From assembly GCF_003384935.1 (NCBI RefSeq), contig NZ_QTTQ01000010.1:620001-684000 (forward strand): a stretch of 64,000 bases of DNA, written 5' to 3'. Below, piece after piece: positions 46,008 through 55,786 of this stretch. The translations under genes and the position numbers were made by a program. Positions within the stretch are counted from its first letter, which is position 1. Each line of letters begins with the position of its first letter. Origin of the DNA: Lutibacter oceani (GTDB lineage Bacteria; Bacteroidota; Bacteroidia; Flavobacteriales; Flavobacteriaceae). The notes beneath the pieces were generated by a model. The model ran no database searches, was not told the DNA's origin, and saw only the letters and a program-made list of their open reading frames with translations.

Positions 46008-46883
46008 TTACCCTATAGTATGGTGTTCAATTAATTCTTTTATCATCATTTCAATATCGGCATCAGATTCTGATAAAATTTTTGCTTCATTTGCTGTTAA
46101 AACAATGTTTTCTACGCTTTTAACTTTAGTTGGAGAACCATTTAAGCCAATTTTTTCCAAATTAGCTTCAATATCTTCAACACTCCACTCTGGTATTGTT
46201 AAATAGGGCCTTTTTTCATGAAGCAAAAGCAACATTTCATCAGCTGAGCGCAACTCGGTTTTAGTTCGTGCATATTTGTATTGCATTACTTTTTTTGCGT
46301 GTCGTGATCTACAAGCTGGTGAAGAACCATGAACAGTCATTAAACAAGGATAAGGTGCGGCAACAGTTTCTATACCTTTAGACAAACGTCTTCTTGCAAC
46401 TATTTTATCATCATTAATTTCTAAAATTTCTTCAACATAGGTAACTTGCGGAATGTTTAATTTATCGGCACATTGTGGTCCAACTTGAGCGGTATCTCCA
46501 TCAATAGCTTGTCTTCCACCCAAAACTAAATCGTAGGGTGCTAACTTTTTAATTCCTTTAACTAAAGTATAACTAGTTGCAAGTGTATCAGCACCACCAA
46601 ATCTTCTATCAGAGATCATAACACCATAATCTGCACCTCTATAATAGCCTTCACGAATAATGTCTGCAGCCTTTTGAGGTCCCATTGTTAATAATGTTAC
46701 CGTTGTTCCTGGAATTCTATCTTTAATGTTTAATGCTAATTCTAATGCGTGTAAATCGTCTGGATTAAAAACCGTAGAAAGTTTACCTCTATTTACAGTA
46801 CCATCTGGTTTCATGGCATCTGGACCCACATGACGTGTGTCCGGCACTTGCTTTGCAAGTACTACAATTTTAAGTGGTCTCAT
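46008..46883 (-). CDS. etfB: Electron transfer flavoprotein beta subunit (long form)
   Basis: This 291-residue EtfB/FixA contains AKQVPDT near the start, FNPDDLHALELALNIKD, GADTLATSYTLVKGIKK and GRQAIDGDTAQVGPQ. The GDTAQVGP element belongs to the AMP/FAD-binding loop. It is longer than the roughly 250-residue mitochondrial-type EtfB and fits the FixA-like group, some of which bifurcate electrons. It is the first gene of the etfB-etfA-ACAD set, whose upstream side is bounded by the fabI terminator. Confidence 0.94.
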   Translation of the reverse strand: MRPLKIVVLAKQVPDTRHVGPDAMKPDGTVNRGKLSTVFNPDDLHALELALNIKDRIPGTTVTLLTMGPQKAADIIREGYYRGADYGVMISDRRFGGADTLATSYTLVKGIKKLAPYDLVLGGRQAIDGDTAQVGPQCADKLNIPQVTYVEEILEINDDKIVARRRLSKGIETVAAPYPCLMTVHGSSPACRSRHAKKVMQYKYARTKTELRSADEMLLLLHEKRPYLTIPEWSVEDIEANLEKIGLNGSPTKVKSVENIVLTANEAKILSESDADIEMMIKELIEHHTIG

Positions 46884-47005
46884 AGAATAATATTACTTGT
46901 ATATTTTTGATTCTTTCAAAATTAAAGCAAATTTTTCATGAAAACGATGACAATACTCATACTTCTAAAATTTATATTTTTAGTTGAGGCAATAATTTTA
47001 AACAA

Positions 47006-47043
47006 TAAAAAAAGCGATGATTTTAAAATCATCGCTTTTTTTA
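47006..47043 (-). terminator. Terminator after fabI
   Basis: A perfect 12-bp stem AGCGATGATTTT/AAAATCATCGCT (47013-47036) has an A-run on one side and a T-run on the other. It ends fabI on the minus strand. Confidence 0.92.
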
Positions 47044-47066
47044 TTATTCTATAAATTTTTAACTTT

Positions 47067-47924
47067 CTATTTAATGTTCTTTTTTGGTTCTTCAACAACT
47101 TCCTCTGGTTGATAATCTTTCATAAAATCTTCCATAATAGCTGTGCTTACCCCCATATTAGAAAAACCACCATCGTGAAATAAGTTTTGAAGTGTAACTT
47201 TTTTGGTTAAATCCGAAAACATTGAAATAGTATAATCAGCACATTCCAATGCAGTAGCATTTCCTAGAGGTGACATTTTTTCAGCGTAAGCAATAAAACC
47301 ATCAAAACCTTTAACACCACTACCTGCAGTAGTTGGAGTTGGAGATTGCGAAATTGTATTTACTCTTACCTTTTTATCACGACCAAAGAAATAACCAAAA
47401 CTACGTGCAACAGATTCTAAATAGGCTTTATTGTCTGCCATATCATTATAATCTGGAAAAACACGTTGTGCAGCCATATATGATAAAGCTACAATACTTC
47501 CCCACTCATTCATTGCATCTTTTTTGTATAACATACTCATAACTCTATGAAAAGATAAAGCAGATACATCAAAACCTGTTTTTGTGAAATTATAATCTTG
47601 ATTCGTATAGTGATTTCCTCTTCTAACATTTACAGACATTCCAATTGAATGTAGAACAAAATCAATTTTTCCACCTAAAATTTCCATAGATTTATCAATT
47701 AAGTCTTCTAAATCCATCATAGATGTAGCATCTGCAGGTATTACTTGTGATCCTGTTTTTTCAGCTAATTCTGAAATAGTTCCTAAACGCAATGCAACGG
47801 GTGCATTGGTTAAAACAAATGTTGCTCCCTCTTCATGAGCTCTTTCAGCAACTTTCCAGGCAATAGATTTTGAATCTAATGCTCCAAAAATTATCCCTTT
47901 TTTACCTTTTAATAAATTATACAT
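47067..47924 (-). CDS. fabI: Enoyl-ACP reductase (NADH)
   Basis: This 285-residue SDR-type FabI carries out the last reduction in fatty-acid elongation. It shows GKKGIIFGALDSKSIAWKVAE at the cofactor site, LHSIGMSVNV, and the FabI active site Tyr-x6-Lys in YNDMADNKAYLES. SQSPTPTTAGSGVKGF forms the substrate-binding loop. About 15 residues beyond the core at the C-terminus (VVEEPKKN) are extra. It lies 54 bp after recN on the same strand. Confidence 0.96.
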   Translation of the reverse strand: MYNLLKGKKGIIFGALDSKSIAWKVAERAHEEGATFVLTNAPVALRLGTISELAEKTGSQVIPADATSMMDLEDLIDKSMEILGGKIDFVLHSIGMSVNVRRGNHYTNQDYNFTKTGFDVSALSFHRVMSMLYKKDAMNEWGSIVALSYMAAQRVFPDYNDMADNKAYLESVARSFGYFFGRDKKVRVNTISQSPTPTTAGSGVKGFDGFIAYAEKMSPLGNATALECADYTISMFSDLTKKVTLQNLFHDGGFSNMGVSTAIMEDFMKDYQPEEVVEEPKKNIK

Positions 47925-47978
47925 AATTTTAAGTTTGTTTTCGATTTTTATTTAATTGGGTGCAAATATAGTGAATTC

Positions 47979-49631
47979 CTAATTTAAGAGTTGTTTTGCG
48001 TGTTCAATGGCTGTTTTTGAAATATTTTTCCCACTTAACATTTCTGCAATTTCCTCAATTCGCTCATTTTCATTTAATTGCATTAATTTTGTTTCAATGT
48101 TGTTATTAATATCTTGTTTATATACTTTATAATGTTGTTGACCTTTAGCTGCAATTTGAGGTAAATGTGTTATGGTAATAACTTGCATATTACTACTCAT
48201 TTCATGCATAATATCAGCCATTTTTTGTGAAACATCTCCAGAAACACCTGTATCAATTTCATCAAAAATAATAGTAGGCAATTTTGAATACTCTGAAAGA
48301 ATTGCTTTAACGGCTAACATTATTCGAGATAACTCACCACCTGATGCTATTTTTTTAAGTTCCCCAAAATTAACTCCTTTATTGGCTGAAATTAACAAAT
48401 GTAATTCGTCTTTTCCATTAGAAAAATAACTTTTTGTATGCTTAATATTAAATTTAAAACGGGTATTTTCCATTCCTAAATTAGAAAGGATTGTTTCTAA
48501 CTTTTTAATTAAAACTGGAATTGCTTTTTCCCGCTCCTTAAATATAGTTTGTGCTAATAAATCAATTTTATCAGCCACTTCATTAACTTCCTTTTCTTTG
48601 GCTTTAATTTGTGCCGAAGAATTTTCTACTGCATCCACTTTAACAGAAAGGTCTTCTTTAATAACTAATAATTCATCAATTGAAGTTACATTATGTTTCT
48701 TTTGCAAATTGTAAACTAATTGCAACCTGTTATTTAATTTTTCTAATTCCGAAGGATCGAATTCAATATTTTCATTTAAATTTTCAATTTCATTAGCAAT
48801 ATCGTCTAATTCAATTTTTAAACTTAAAACACGTTCATACAATTCCTTATACTCACTAGCAAATGTTTTAATTTTATTTAAACTATATGTAAAAGTAACC
48901 AATAACGCTTGTAAACCAATTTCTTCATTTACTGCTAAATCCTGTGCTTCAGTTAGGTTTAATTTAATTTCTTCAATATTATTTTCTTTATCTAGCTGCT
49001 GTTCTAAAATAGCTTGTTCATTACTTTTAAAACTTGCTTTTTCCAACTCTTCATATAAATGCAAATTATATTCGTATTGTTCTTGAGCAATTACTTGATT
49101 TTTTTTAAGTTCTTTTAATTCTTTGTTTAATTTATTAAATAATTGTAAACCTCTTTTATACGATTCAATTTTAGCATTGTTATTTACTAAAGCATCTAGA
49201 ATTTGAAATTGAAAATTAACATCCGATAATTGCAACGTTTGATGTTGAGAATGTACATCAATCAACTTTTCACTTAAGCTTTGTAAATTTTGTAATGTTG
49301 TTGGTGTATCATTTATAAACGCACGTGATTTTCCGCTAGGAAGAATTTCACGCCTTATTATAGTTTCATTTTCAAAATCAATATCATTTTCATTAAAAAA
49401 ACTTTCTAAATGATAATTTGCAATTGAAAATTGAGCTTCAATTACACATTTATTAGTCGTGTCTTTTAATGTAGAAGAATCAGCTCGCTTGCCCAAAACT
49501 AATCCTAAAGCACCTAAAAGAATGGATTTACCTGCACCAGTTTCTCCTGTAATTATAGATAAATTATCTTGAAAACTGACAGATAAACTTTCAATTAAAG
49601 CGTAATTTTTTATGGAAAGATTTATTAGCAT
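47979..49631 (-). CDS. recN: DNA repair protein RecN
   Basis: This 550-residue SMC-like ATPase acts in double-strand break repair. Walker A is GETGAGKSILLGALGLVLGKR near residue 32, followed by ALIESLSV and DVHSQHQTLQL. Long coiled coils fill about residues 150-380. The C-terminal signature GGELSRIMLAVKAIL and Walker B TIIFDEIDTGVSG close the ATPase head. It is downstream of porD and coaBC in an arrangement conserved in Bacteroidetes. Confidence 0.97.
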   Translation of the reverse strand: MLINLSIKNYALIESLSVSFQDNLSIITGETGAGKSILLGALGLVLGKRADSSTLKDTTNKCVIEAQFSIANYHLESFFNENDIDFENETIIRREILPSGKSRAFINDTPTTLQNLQSLSEKLIDVHSQHQTLQLSDVNFQFQILDALVNNNAKIESYKRGLQLFNKLNKELKELKKNQVIAQEQYEYNLHLYEELEKASFKSNEQAILEQQLDKENNIEEIKLNLTEAQDLAVNEEIGLQALLVTFTYSLNKIKTFASEYKELYERVLSLKIELDDIANEIENLNENIEFDPSELEKLNNRLQLVYNLQKKHNVTSIDELLVIKEDLSVKVDAVENSSAQIKAKEKEVNEVADKIDLLAQTIFKEREKAIPVLIKKLETILSNLGMENTRFKFNIKHTKSYFSNGKDELHLLISANKGVNFGELKKIASGGELSRIMLAVKAILSEYSKLPTIIFDEIDTGVSGDVSQKMADIMHEMSSNMQVITITHLPQIAAKGQQHYKVYKQDINNNIETKLMQLNENERIEEIAEMLSGKNISKTAIEHAKQLLN

Positions 49632-49654
49632 TCTTTAAGTTTGAAATTAAGAAT

Positions 49655-50542
49655 TTACTTTATTGCTTCCCATTTAGAAGCGTTTATAGGGGAAATTCTC
49701 AATAAGTCATCTTTTAATTTAGAAGTATCAAATCTTGGACCGTCAGAAAAAACATCTACAATTTCATCGGCTTTTGAATCCATAAAAATTCTTAATAAAA
49801 AAGCGTTAGGTCTAGAATCATAAATAGCTTTTAAAGTTAAAACTGACTCATATATAGCTTGTTTTGCCATTTTTTTATCCTTGCTCATCATATCTAATCC
49901 ATTGAAATGATAATCAAACATTGCTTTTCTAAACATACTATATGTTGGTGATAAAAGATTATCAATTAACGTAAATCGTGTTTTAGAACCATCATTTTGA
50001 TTCCACCCAGCATAACCACTTTGCTGAGATAAAACAACTATATCTTGTGCTTTTGTAAAATAAGGAGTACCTGCATTTAATGCAAATGAATCGGCATCCA
50101 TACCTAAAATAATATGCACATAAAAACTTATTACTGAAACTAAATTAGATTCAAATGAGTTTGCATTATATTGTAAAGGTTCAAATTCTGTATATTGAAA
50201 TGAAAAATTATCATCTTTAAAATTAAAAACTGGTGTCTCGTATGTGGAATTGTAAACAGGACGCGAAGATTGTATTTGAATATGACCTTTAAAATCTGTT
50301 CCTGTTTGTTCCAAAACTGTAATTGTTAAATTACAATTAATTAATTCTTGTGGCTTATAATTAAAATTAGTCCAACGCTTTTGATTTACAAATTCATTTA
50401 ATGAAGTTTCTAAGGTTGAAAATATTTGTTTATTTGAACCGGGAATTTTATCTGCATTAACTGTTATTGTGCAATTTAATTCCTGACCATTTAAATGAAT
50501 AGCGGTAACTAATATTAAAAGCAATTGAATTATTTTACGCAT
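49655..50542 (-). CDS. porD: DUF4835 protein, PorD-type component linked to type IX secretion
   Basis: This 295-residue exported protein has a signal peptide of about 19 residues (ending HLNGQE) and matches DUF4835. Visible blocks are LNCTITVNADKIPGSNKQIF, YNSTYETPVFNFKDDNFSF and GMDADSFALNAGTPYF. The family member in Porphyromonas is named PorD and is linked to the type IX secretion system. It overlaps the coaBC end by eight bases and precedes recN, the standard gene order in this phylum. The exact mechanical role in secretion is not known to me. Confidence 0.85.
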   Translation of the reverse strand: MRKIIQLLLILVTAIHLNGQELNCTITVNADKIPGSNKQIFSTLETSLNEFVNQKRWTNFNYKPQELINCNLTITVLEQTGTDFKGHIQIQSSRPVYNSTYETPVFNFKDDNFSFQYTEFEPLQYNANSFESNLVSVISFYVHIILGMDADSFALNAGTPYFTKAQDIVVLSQQSGYAGWNQNDGSKTRFTLIDNLLSPTYSMFRKAMFDYHFNGLDMMSKDKKMAKQAIYESVLTLKAIYDSRPNAFLLRIFMDSKADEIVDVFSDGPRFDTSKLKDDLLRISPINASKWEAIK

Positions 50543-51746
50543 AAATACTGTTCAAAATTTCATTAAAAATATCCTGAGCCACTTTAGCTTTAGATTTTAG
50601 TCCAAATTCCGAAATTTTTTCGAATTTATCAATAATTGTAACTTTATTTGTTGTTTTTTTAAATCCGGCACCTTTATCTTGTAGTGAATTTAGTACAATT
50701 AAATCTAAATTTTTAGAAATAAGTTTCTTTTTAGCATTTTTAATTTCATCGTTTGTTTCTAACGCAAAGCCAACTAAAAACTGCTGTTTTTTAATTTTAC
50801 CTAATGAAGCTAAAATATCATGAGTTTTTACCAATTCAATAGACATTGAATCTGATGCTTTTTTTATTTTTTGATTGGCAATACTTTTTGGCTTGTAATC
50901 TGCTACTGCTGCCGATAAAATTGCAATATTTACAGTATTGTATATTTTATGAACTTCATTATACATTTCTTCAGCACTTACAACATCAATTCTTTGTATT
51001 AAAGAATTAGAGACTATTTCATTTGAAGGTCCAGAAATTAAAAAAACTTCTGCGCCTAAATTGGCAGCTTCTTTTGCTAATTCAAAACCCATTTTACCTG
51101 AAGAATGATTTCCTATAAAACGAACCGGATCAATAGCTTCGTATGTTGGACCAGCGGTTATTAATACTTTTTTATTGAAAAGTGGCAATCCTTTAACAAT
51201 ATCTTTTTCAATAAAGGAAACAATATTTTCAGGTTCTTCCATGCGTCCCTCACCTTCTAAACCACTTGCTAAAAATCCTGTTGAAGGAGGAATAAACACA
51301 TTTCCAAAACTTTGTAAGCTTTCTATACTTTTTTTTGTTGAGGGGTGTTTATACATATCTAAATCCATAGCAGGAGCAAAATAAACCTTACATTTTGCTG
51401 ATAAGTAAGTAGCTAGTAATAGATTATCACAAACTCCATTTGCCATTTTAGACAATGTATTTGCTGTTGCAGGTGCAACAACCATATAATCTGCCCAAAG
51501 CCCTAAATCAACATGGCTGTTCCATTCTTCATTTTCTTCATCTTTATCAAAAAAGGTAGAATAAACAGGGTTTTGGGAAAGTGTAGATAATGTTAACGGT
51601 GTAACAAAATCTTTAGAAGCAGGTGTCATAACAACTTTAACGTGTGCACCTGCCTTAATAAAAAGTCGCACTAAATGTGCCGTTTTATAAGCAGCAATAC
51701 CGGCTGTAACGCCTAAAAGTATATTTTTACCGCTTAAAATAGACAT
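50535..51746 (-). CDS. coaBC: Bifunctional phosphopantothenoylcysteine decarboxylase / phosphopantothenate-cysteine ligase
   Basis: This 403-residue CoA-biosynthesis enzyme has an N-terminal CoaC flavin decarboxylase domain (GVTAGIAAYKTAHLVRLF, APATANTLSKMANGVCDNLL, PAMDLDMYKHP with the catalytic-lid region). The C-terminal CoaB ligase domain (about 190-403) has ITAGPTYEAIDPVRFIGNHSSGKMG and SAAVADYKP. It makes 4'-phosphopantetheine from phosphopantothenate and cysteine. It is one base from rpoZ and overlaps porD by eight. Confidence 0.97.
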   Translation of the reverse strand: MSILSGKNILLGVTAGIAAYKTAHLVRLFIKAGAHVKVVMTPASKDFVTPLTLSTLSQNPVYSTFFDKDEENEEWNSHVDLGLWADYMVVAPATANTLSKMANGVCDNLLLATYLSAKCKVYFAPAMDLDMYKHPSTKKSIESLQSFGNVFIPPSTGFLASGLEGEGRMEEPENIVSFIEKDIVKGLPLFNKKVLITAGPTYEAIDPVRFIGNHSSGKMGFELAKEAANLGAEVFLISGPSNEIVSNSLIQRIDVVSAEEMYNEVHKIYNTVNIAILSAAVADYKPKSIANQKIKKASDSMSIELVKTHDILASLGKIKKQQFLVGFALETNDEIKNAKKKLISKNLDLIVLNSLQDKGAGFKKTTNKVTIIDKFEKISEFGLKSKAKVAQDIFNEILNSIYA

Positions 51747-51747
51747 A

Positions 51748-52077
51748 TTATTCTTGTGTGTCTACTTCAGGATTTCTATAATAAATTTTACCTTCTAACC
51801 ATTCTTCTACAGCAATTGCAGTTGGTTTTGGTAATTTTTCATAAAATTTAGAAACTTCAATTTGCTCTTTATTTTCAAAAACCTCATCTAAACTATCAGT
51901 ATAAGTAGCAAACTCTTCTAATTTTTCAATTAGTTCACTTTTTAAATCACCACTAATTTGTTCGGCTCTTTTTGCTATAATTGTAATAGCCTCATAAATA
52001 TTGTTTGTTGGAGCTTCAATTTTGTTCTTATCATAAGTAACTGTTGTTGAAGCTGCTTTTGTGTTTTTATAATCCAT
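51748..52077 (-). CDS. rpoZ: RNA polymerase omega subunit
   Basis: This 109-residue protein of the Rpb6/RpoZ fold has NNIYEAITIIAKRAEQI and KPTAIAVEEWLEGKIYYR. In Bacteroidetes the omega gene sits between bamD and coaBC, as here. It supports RNA polymerase assembly. The gene overlaps the end of bamD by eleven bases. Confidence 0.88.
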   Translation of the reverse strand: MDYKNTKAASTTVTYDKNKIEAPTNNIYEAITIIAKRAEQISGDLKSELIEKLEEFATYTDSLDEVFENKEQIEVSKFYEKLPKPTAIAVEEWLEGKIYYRNPEVDTQE

Positions 52078-52894
52078 TTGTTTCCGTTTTAAATGCTAAT
52101 AAAGAGTTTAACTCCTCGTCTAAGTTTTTTACTAATTTTTCTGTTTCCTCTAAATATTCTGATTTTGGAAAACTTCTTTTAAACCTTTCTTGTGCTTTTT
52201 TTGCTTCGTTAAGTCTAGTTTCTTTTTTCAAAATATAACTATTTATTCCTAATTCATAAGCCGATTTAAACTTTAAATACATTGCTTCCTCTTTAAAAGA
52301 AGTACCTAAAAATTCAGCTAATAAATTATCAAATGCAACAATTGCTGCAATATAGTATTCTCTATGATAATAGTTTTTTGCTATTTCAAAAGATTTTTTC
52401 TCTAACTTATATGTAAGTTCTTTAATATTTTTATTTGCTTCTGCTGCATTCTCAGATTCTGGATAATTATATAAAAAGTTCTGTAAAGCTGTAATAGCTT
52501 CCTTTGTATCTTTTTGATCTAAACTATAAACCGGTGATGCCAAAAAATGACTATGTGCTGAAAGATATGCAGATTCTTCTAATTTTGAACTTTTTGGATA
52601 GTTTTTTACAAACTTATCAAAATAATATGCCGCTAATGTGTACTGTTTTGTATTATAATGAGATTGAGCAACCATAAATTGAATACGCTCCATTTGAGGT
52701 TTTCCCCTGTAAGATGGAGTAATTTTTTCAAATAATTGTATGGCTTTATTATACTTTTGATCTTCATATAATTTTGAAGCCATTGTATATTGTTCTTCAA
52801 CCTTACCTTTATTTAATACTTTTTGATATTCACCACAAGATGTAACACCAACAGTAACTAATAAAATGAGTATATAAATTTTATTTTTAAGCAT
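52067..52894 (-). CDS. bamD: Outer-membrane assembly lipoprotein BamD
   Basis: This 275-residue lipoprotein has a lipobox Cys at about residue 20 (VGVTSCGEYQKVLNKG), followed by TPR-like repeats. YNKAIQLFEKITPSYRGKP and YTLAAYYFDKFVKNYPKSSKLEESAYL are typical of the BamD/YfiO family. It works with BamA in inserting beta-barrel proteins such as SusC. It is the first gene of the bamD-rpoZ-coaBC-porD-recN block. Confidence 0.94.
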   Translation of the reverse strand: MLKNKIYILILLVTVGVTSCGEYQKVLNKGKVEEQYTMASKLYEDQKYNKAIQLFEKITPSYRGKPQMERIQFMVAQSHYNTKQYTLAAYYFDKFVKNYPKSSKLEESAYLSAHSHFLASPVYSLDQKDTKEAITALQNFLYNYPESENAAEANKNIKELTYKLEKKSFEIAKNYYHREYYIAAIVAFDNLLAEFLGTSFKEEAMYLKFKSAYELGINSYILKKETRLNEAKKAQERFKRSFPKSEYLEETEKLVKNLDEELNSLLAFKTETNGL

Positions 52895-53014
52895 TTGGCA
52901 AAATTAGTTATTTATTATGGATTATTAAAATGATTTTTTATTCAATAGTAAACCACAAAAATAACTTGCTTTTACAATAAATATTGCTCAACAATCTTAA
53001 TTGTTTGTTAATTA

Positions 53015-53533
53015 TTATGCGCTTGGTGGAGCAATAGAACTAACTACTGTTAACTGTTTAATATCATTATCAAACAAATACAAACCTCCTTTGTCGTCAC
53101 CAATTAAGTTAATTTTATCTAAAATAGTTCTTGCTTGTGCTTCTTCTTCAATTTGTTCAGCAACATACCATTGTAAAAAGTTATGTGTTGCATAATCCTT
53201 CTCTTCTAAAGTAATATGAACCAAATCATTAATAGTTTGAGAAACAAAAACTTCATGTTTAAATAAGGTTTCAAACATTTGTTTAATTGAACCAAACTCT
53301 AATTCAGGCTCACTTAACTCAGAAACTTTTGCATGTCCGCCACGTTCATTTATATATTTAAACATTTTTAGCATATGCTGGCGTTCTTCGTCTGAAGCAT
53401 CGTACATAAATTGAGAAACTCCTTCCAAACCTTGATTTTCAGCATAAGAAGCCATTGCTAAATAAATTTGTGAAGATTCTGCTTCAATTCTAATTTGCTT
53501 ATTTAAAGCAGCTTGCATATTTTCTGATAACAT
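53015..53533 (-). CDS. ftnA: Ferritin
   Basis: This 172-residue four-helix ferritin has the ferroxidase-site residues in IRIEAESSQIYLAMASYAE and DEERQHMLKMFKYINERGG, and the later EQIEEEAQARTILDKI. It stores iron as a 24-subunit shell. It lacks the haem-ligand Met of bacterioferritins at the usual place, so it is FtnA-like. It stands alone between bamD and dapA, 120 bp from the former. Confidence 0.95.
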   Translation of the reverse strand: MLSENMQAALNKQIRIEAESSQIYLAMASYAENQGLEGVSQFMYDASDEERQHMLKMFKYINERGGHAKVSELSEPELEFGSIKQMFETLFKHEVFVSQTINDLVHITLEEKDYATHNFLQWYVAEQIEEEAQARTILDKINLIGDDKGGLYLFDNDIKQLTVVSSIAPPSA

Positions 53534-53580
53534 AATTTTATTTTTTAATTTTCACTTAGTTTAAATACGGAGTAAAATTA

Positions 53581-54456
53581 CTAATAATTATCAATAAAGT
53601 TATTTATTTTTTGCTGTAAAATTTCAGTTGCATTTACTAAAGGCAAACGAACGTTTGCTGAACAAATATTAACCTTTTGCAATAATGCTTTTATTCCAGC
53701 AGGGTTACATTCTTCAAAAATATAATCTATACTATCCATTATTTTATAATGCAACTTGTTTGCCTCAATAACATCCTTCTTTAAACCTAACTGAATCATT
53801 TCAGAAAAATCTTTTGGTAAACCTTGTCCAATAACAGATATTACACCCGAACCACCGGCTAAAGTCATTGGTAAAGCAATCATATCATCACCTGAAATAA
53901 CCATAAAATTTGTTGGTTTATTCTTAATTATACGCATAGCTTGCACTAAATCTCCCGCAGCTTCTTTAACAGCAACAATATTTTCGAAATCGTTTGCTAA
54001 CCTTAAAACGGTTGCTGGTTCCATATTTTTACCTGTTCTACCTGGCACATTATAAACTATTACAGGTTTTGGACTCGCCTCAGAAATTGCTTTAAAATGT
54101 TGGTATATTCCTTCTTGTGTTGGTTTATTATAATATGGCGAAACTGATAGTATAGCTGAAAACACGCTTAAATCTGTAGTTTTAATTTCATTAATAACAG
54201 CCATCGTATTATTTCCTCCTATTCCTAAAACTAAAGGCAATCTACCATTATTTACTTTTATAATAGTTTGTTTTACTTTTTCTTTTTCTTCATTTGTTAA
54301 GGTTGCAGGTTCACCAGTTGTTCCTAAAACCACCAAATAATTTACGCCATTATCAATTTGAAAGTTAACCAAACGTTCCAACCCTTCAAAATCGACAGAT
54401 TTATCATTTTTAAAAGGCGTTACTAATGCTACTCCAGTCCCTAACAATTCCTTCAT
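53581..54456 (-). CDS. dapA: 4-hydroxy-tetrahydrodipicolinate synthase
   Basis: This 291-residue (beta/alpha)8 aldolase-type enzyme of lysine and diaminopimelate synthesis has [14 protein letters not shown], the catalytic Tyr in [11 protein letters not shown], and the Schiff-base Lys in [11 protein letters not shown] (about residue 162). It condenses pyruvate with aspartate semialdehyde. Its start overlaps the stop of the upstream gene by one base. Confidence 0.97.
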   Translation of the reverse strand: MKELLGTGVALVTPFKNDKSVDFEGLERLVNFQIDNGVNYLVVLGTTGEPATLTNEEKEKVKQTIIKVNNGRLPLVLGIGGNNTMAVINEIKTTDLSVFSAILSVSPYYNKPTQEGIYQHFKAISEASPKPVIVYNVPGRTGKNMEPATVLRLANDFENIVAVKEAAGDLVQAMRIIKNKPTNFMVISGDDMIALPMTLAGGSGVISVIGQGLPKDFSEMIQLGLKKDVIEANKLHYKIMDSIDYIFEECNPAGIKALLQKVNICSANVRLPLVNATEILQQKINNFIDNY

Positions 54457-54977
54457 TATATTTTATTTAAAATCACTAAATATTTTTTTAACTCTATATT
54501 AAATAAGCTTATGTTTTCTGATTCACAGTCTATTATCAAATCGTACAACCGATTATCAAAAATAGCAAATCCTACTCTAAAAGCCTCTTTGCAATGCAAT
54601 ATTAATAGGTTGTTGTATAAATTATCAATTTTGCTGTAGTTAATTAACAAATCATATTTTTTTGTTAAAATACTTTTTAACGCTTGCGATTTAATTTTAC
54701 CAAACCATCCAAAATCTTTTGGAGTGAAAATATTTTTATCAATAGTTTCTTTTTTTACTTTTGATTGAAAAACTACAAGTTCAATATTATGTAATGTATT
54801 TCCAAAATTATTTTTCAAGTTCTCCAAAATAATTTCTTTATCAGAAATATTATCTAATAAAACTAATATGTTTTTTACTTTTTCTGAAGTACTTTTATTT
54901 GAATTATCTACAAATTCTTTTATTTTTTTGTTGAAAAATATTTGATTGCTTTTTCGTTTAATTCCTGTAAAAATCAT
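54456..54977 (-). CDS. DUF6913 family protein
   Basis: This 173-residue soluble protein is Lys- and Asn-rich. [39 protein letters not shown] and [19 protein letters not shown] are features I associate with DUF6913, a family found next to dapA in Flavobacteriia. Function is unknown. It overlaps dapA by one base (TAATG), so expression is coupled, and diverges from the 5'-nucleotidase genes. Confidence 0.72.
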   Translation of the reverse strand: MIFTGIKRKSNQIFFNKKIKEFVDNSNKSTSEKVKNILVLLDNISDKEIILENLKNNFGNTLHNIELVVFQSKVKKETIDKNIFTPKDFGWFGKIKSQALKSILTKKYDLLINYSKIDNLYNNLLILHCKEAFRVGFAIFDNRLYDLIIDCESENISLFNIELKKYLVILNKI

Positions 54978-55029
54978 CTATATTTACGGTTGAGTGACAA
55001 AATTAATTAAAATCGTTAGTATTTTAACA

Positions 55030-55782
55030 ATGAAAAAAATTATTATTTCCCTTTTTACAATTTTAGCACTATTTAGTTGTAAAAATGAACCACAAAACTT
55101 AGTTAAAATTCAAGGAAAATTACTTCCTGTTTCTGAAGAAATAACCTCTAAAAAAGAAATTACAGATTTTATTCAACCCTATAAACAAAAAGTTGAAAGT
55201 GAAATGAATACTGTTTTAAGTTTTACTGAAATAGATTTAGTAAGAACTGATGGTGAATTAGAAAGTAGCCTTGGAAATTTAATGGCCGATTTATGTTTTA
55301 AACGAGCAAATCCTGTTTTTAATTCTAGAACTGGCAAAAATATTGATTTTGCACTATTTAATTATGGTGGAATAAGAGCTGGAATTACTAAAGGTGATAT
55401 AAAAACAGAAAACGCTTTTCAATTAATGCCTTTTGAAAATAGTTTGGTTGTTGTTGAACTTACGGCTGATAAAATTAAAGAACTCGTAAATTATTTAATT
55501 GCTGAACAAAGAGCGCATCCAGTATCTAAACAGTTTAATTTAAAAATCTCAAAAAATGGATACGATTTAAACATAAATAACAAACCATTTGATAACTCTA
55601 AAACCTATTATGTTTTAACATCTGATTATTTGCAAAATGGTGGAGATAATATGATTTTTTTAAAAAATCCTGTTAATATTGAGAATCTAGATTATAAAGT
55701 AAGGAACGCCATAATTGATTTTTTTAAAGAAACGGATACTGTAAAAGTAACTTTAGATGGAAGATTTAAAACTGAAAAATAA
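55030..55782 (+). CDS. 5'-nucleotidase C-terminal domain protein, lipoprotein
   Basis: The protein is 250 residues when begun at the ATG at 55030. That start gives a clear lipoprotein signal (MKKIIISLFTILALFSC, Cys 17), unlike an in-frame ATG at 54994. The body is the substrate-binding C-terminal domain of 5'-nucleotidases: DGELESSLGNLMADL, FALFNYGGIRAGI and YYVLTSDYLQNGGDNM. The phosphoesterase half is encoded separately by the next gene, whose start lies four bases beyond this stop. Together they may form a periplasmic nucleotide-hydrolysing enzyme. Confidence 0.92.
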   Translation: MKKIIISLFTILALFSCKNEPQNLVKIQGKLLPVSEEITSKKEITDFIQPYKQKVESEMNTVLSFTEIDLVRTDGELESSLGNLMADLCFKRANPVFNSRTGKNIDFALFNYGGIRAGITKGDIKTENAFQLMPFENSLVVVELTADKIKELVNYLIAEQRAHPVSKQFNLKISKNGYDLNINNKPFDNSKTYYVLTSDYLQNGGDNMIFLKNPVNIENLDYKVRNAIIDFFKETDTVKVTLDGRFKTEK

Positions 55783-55786
55783 GATT

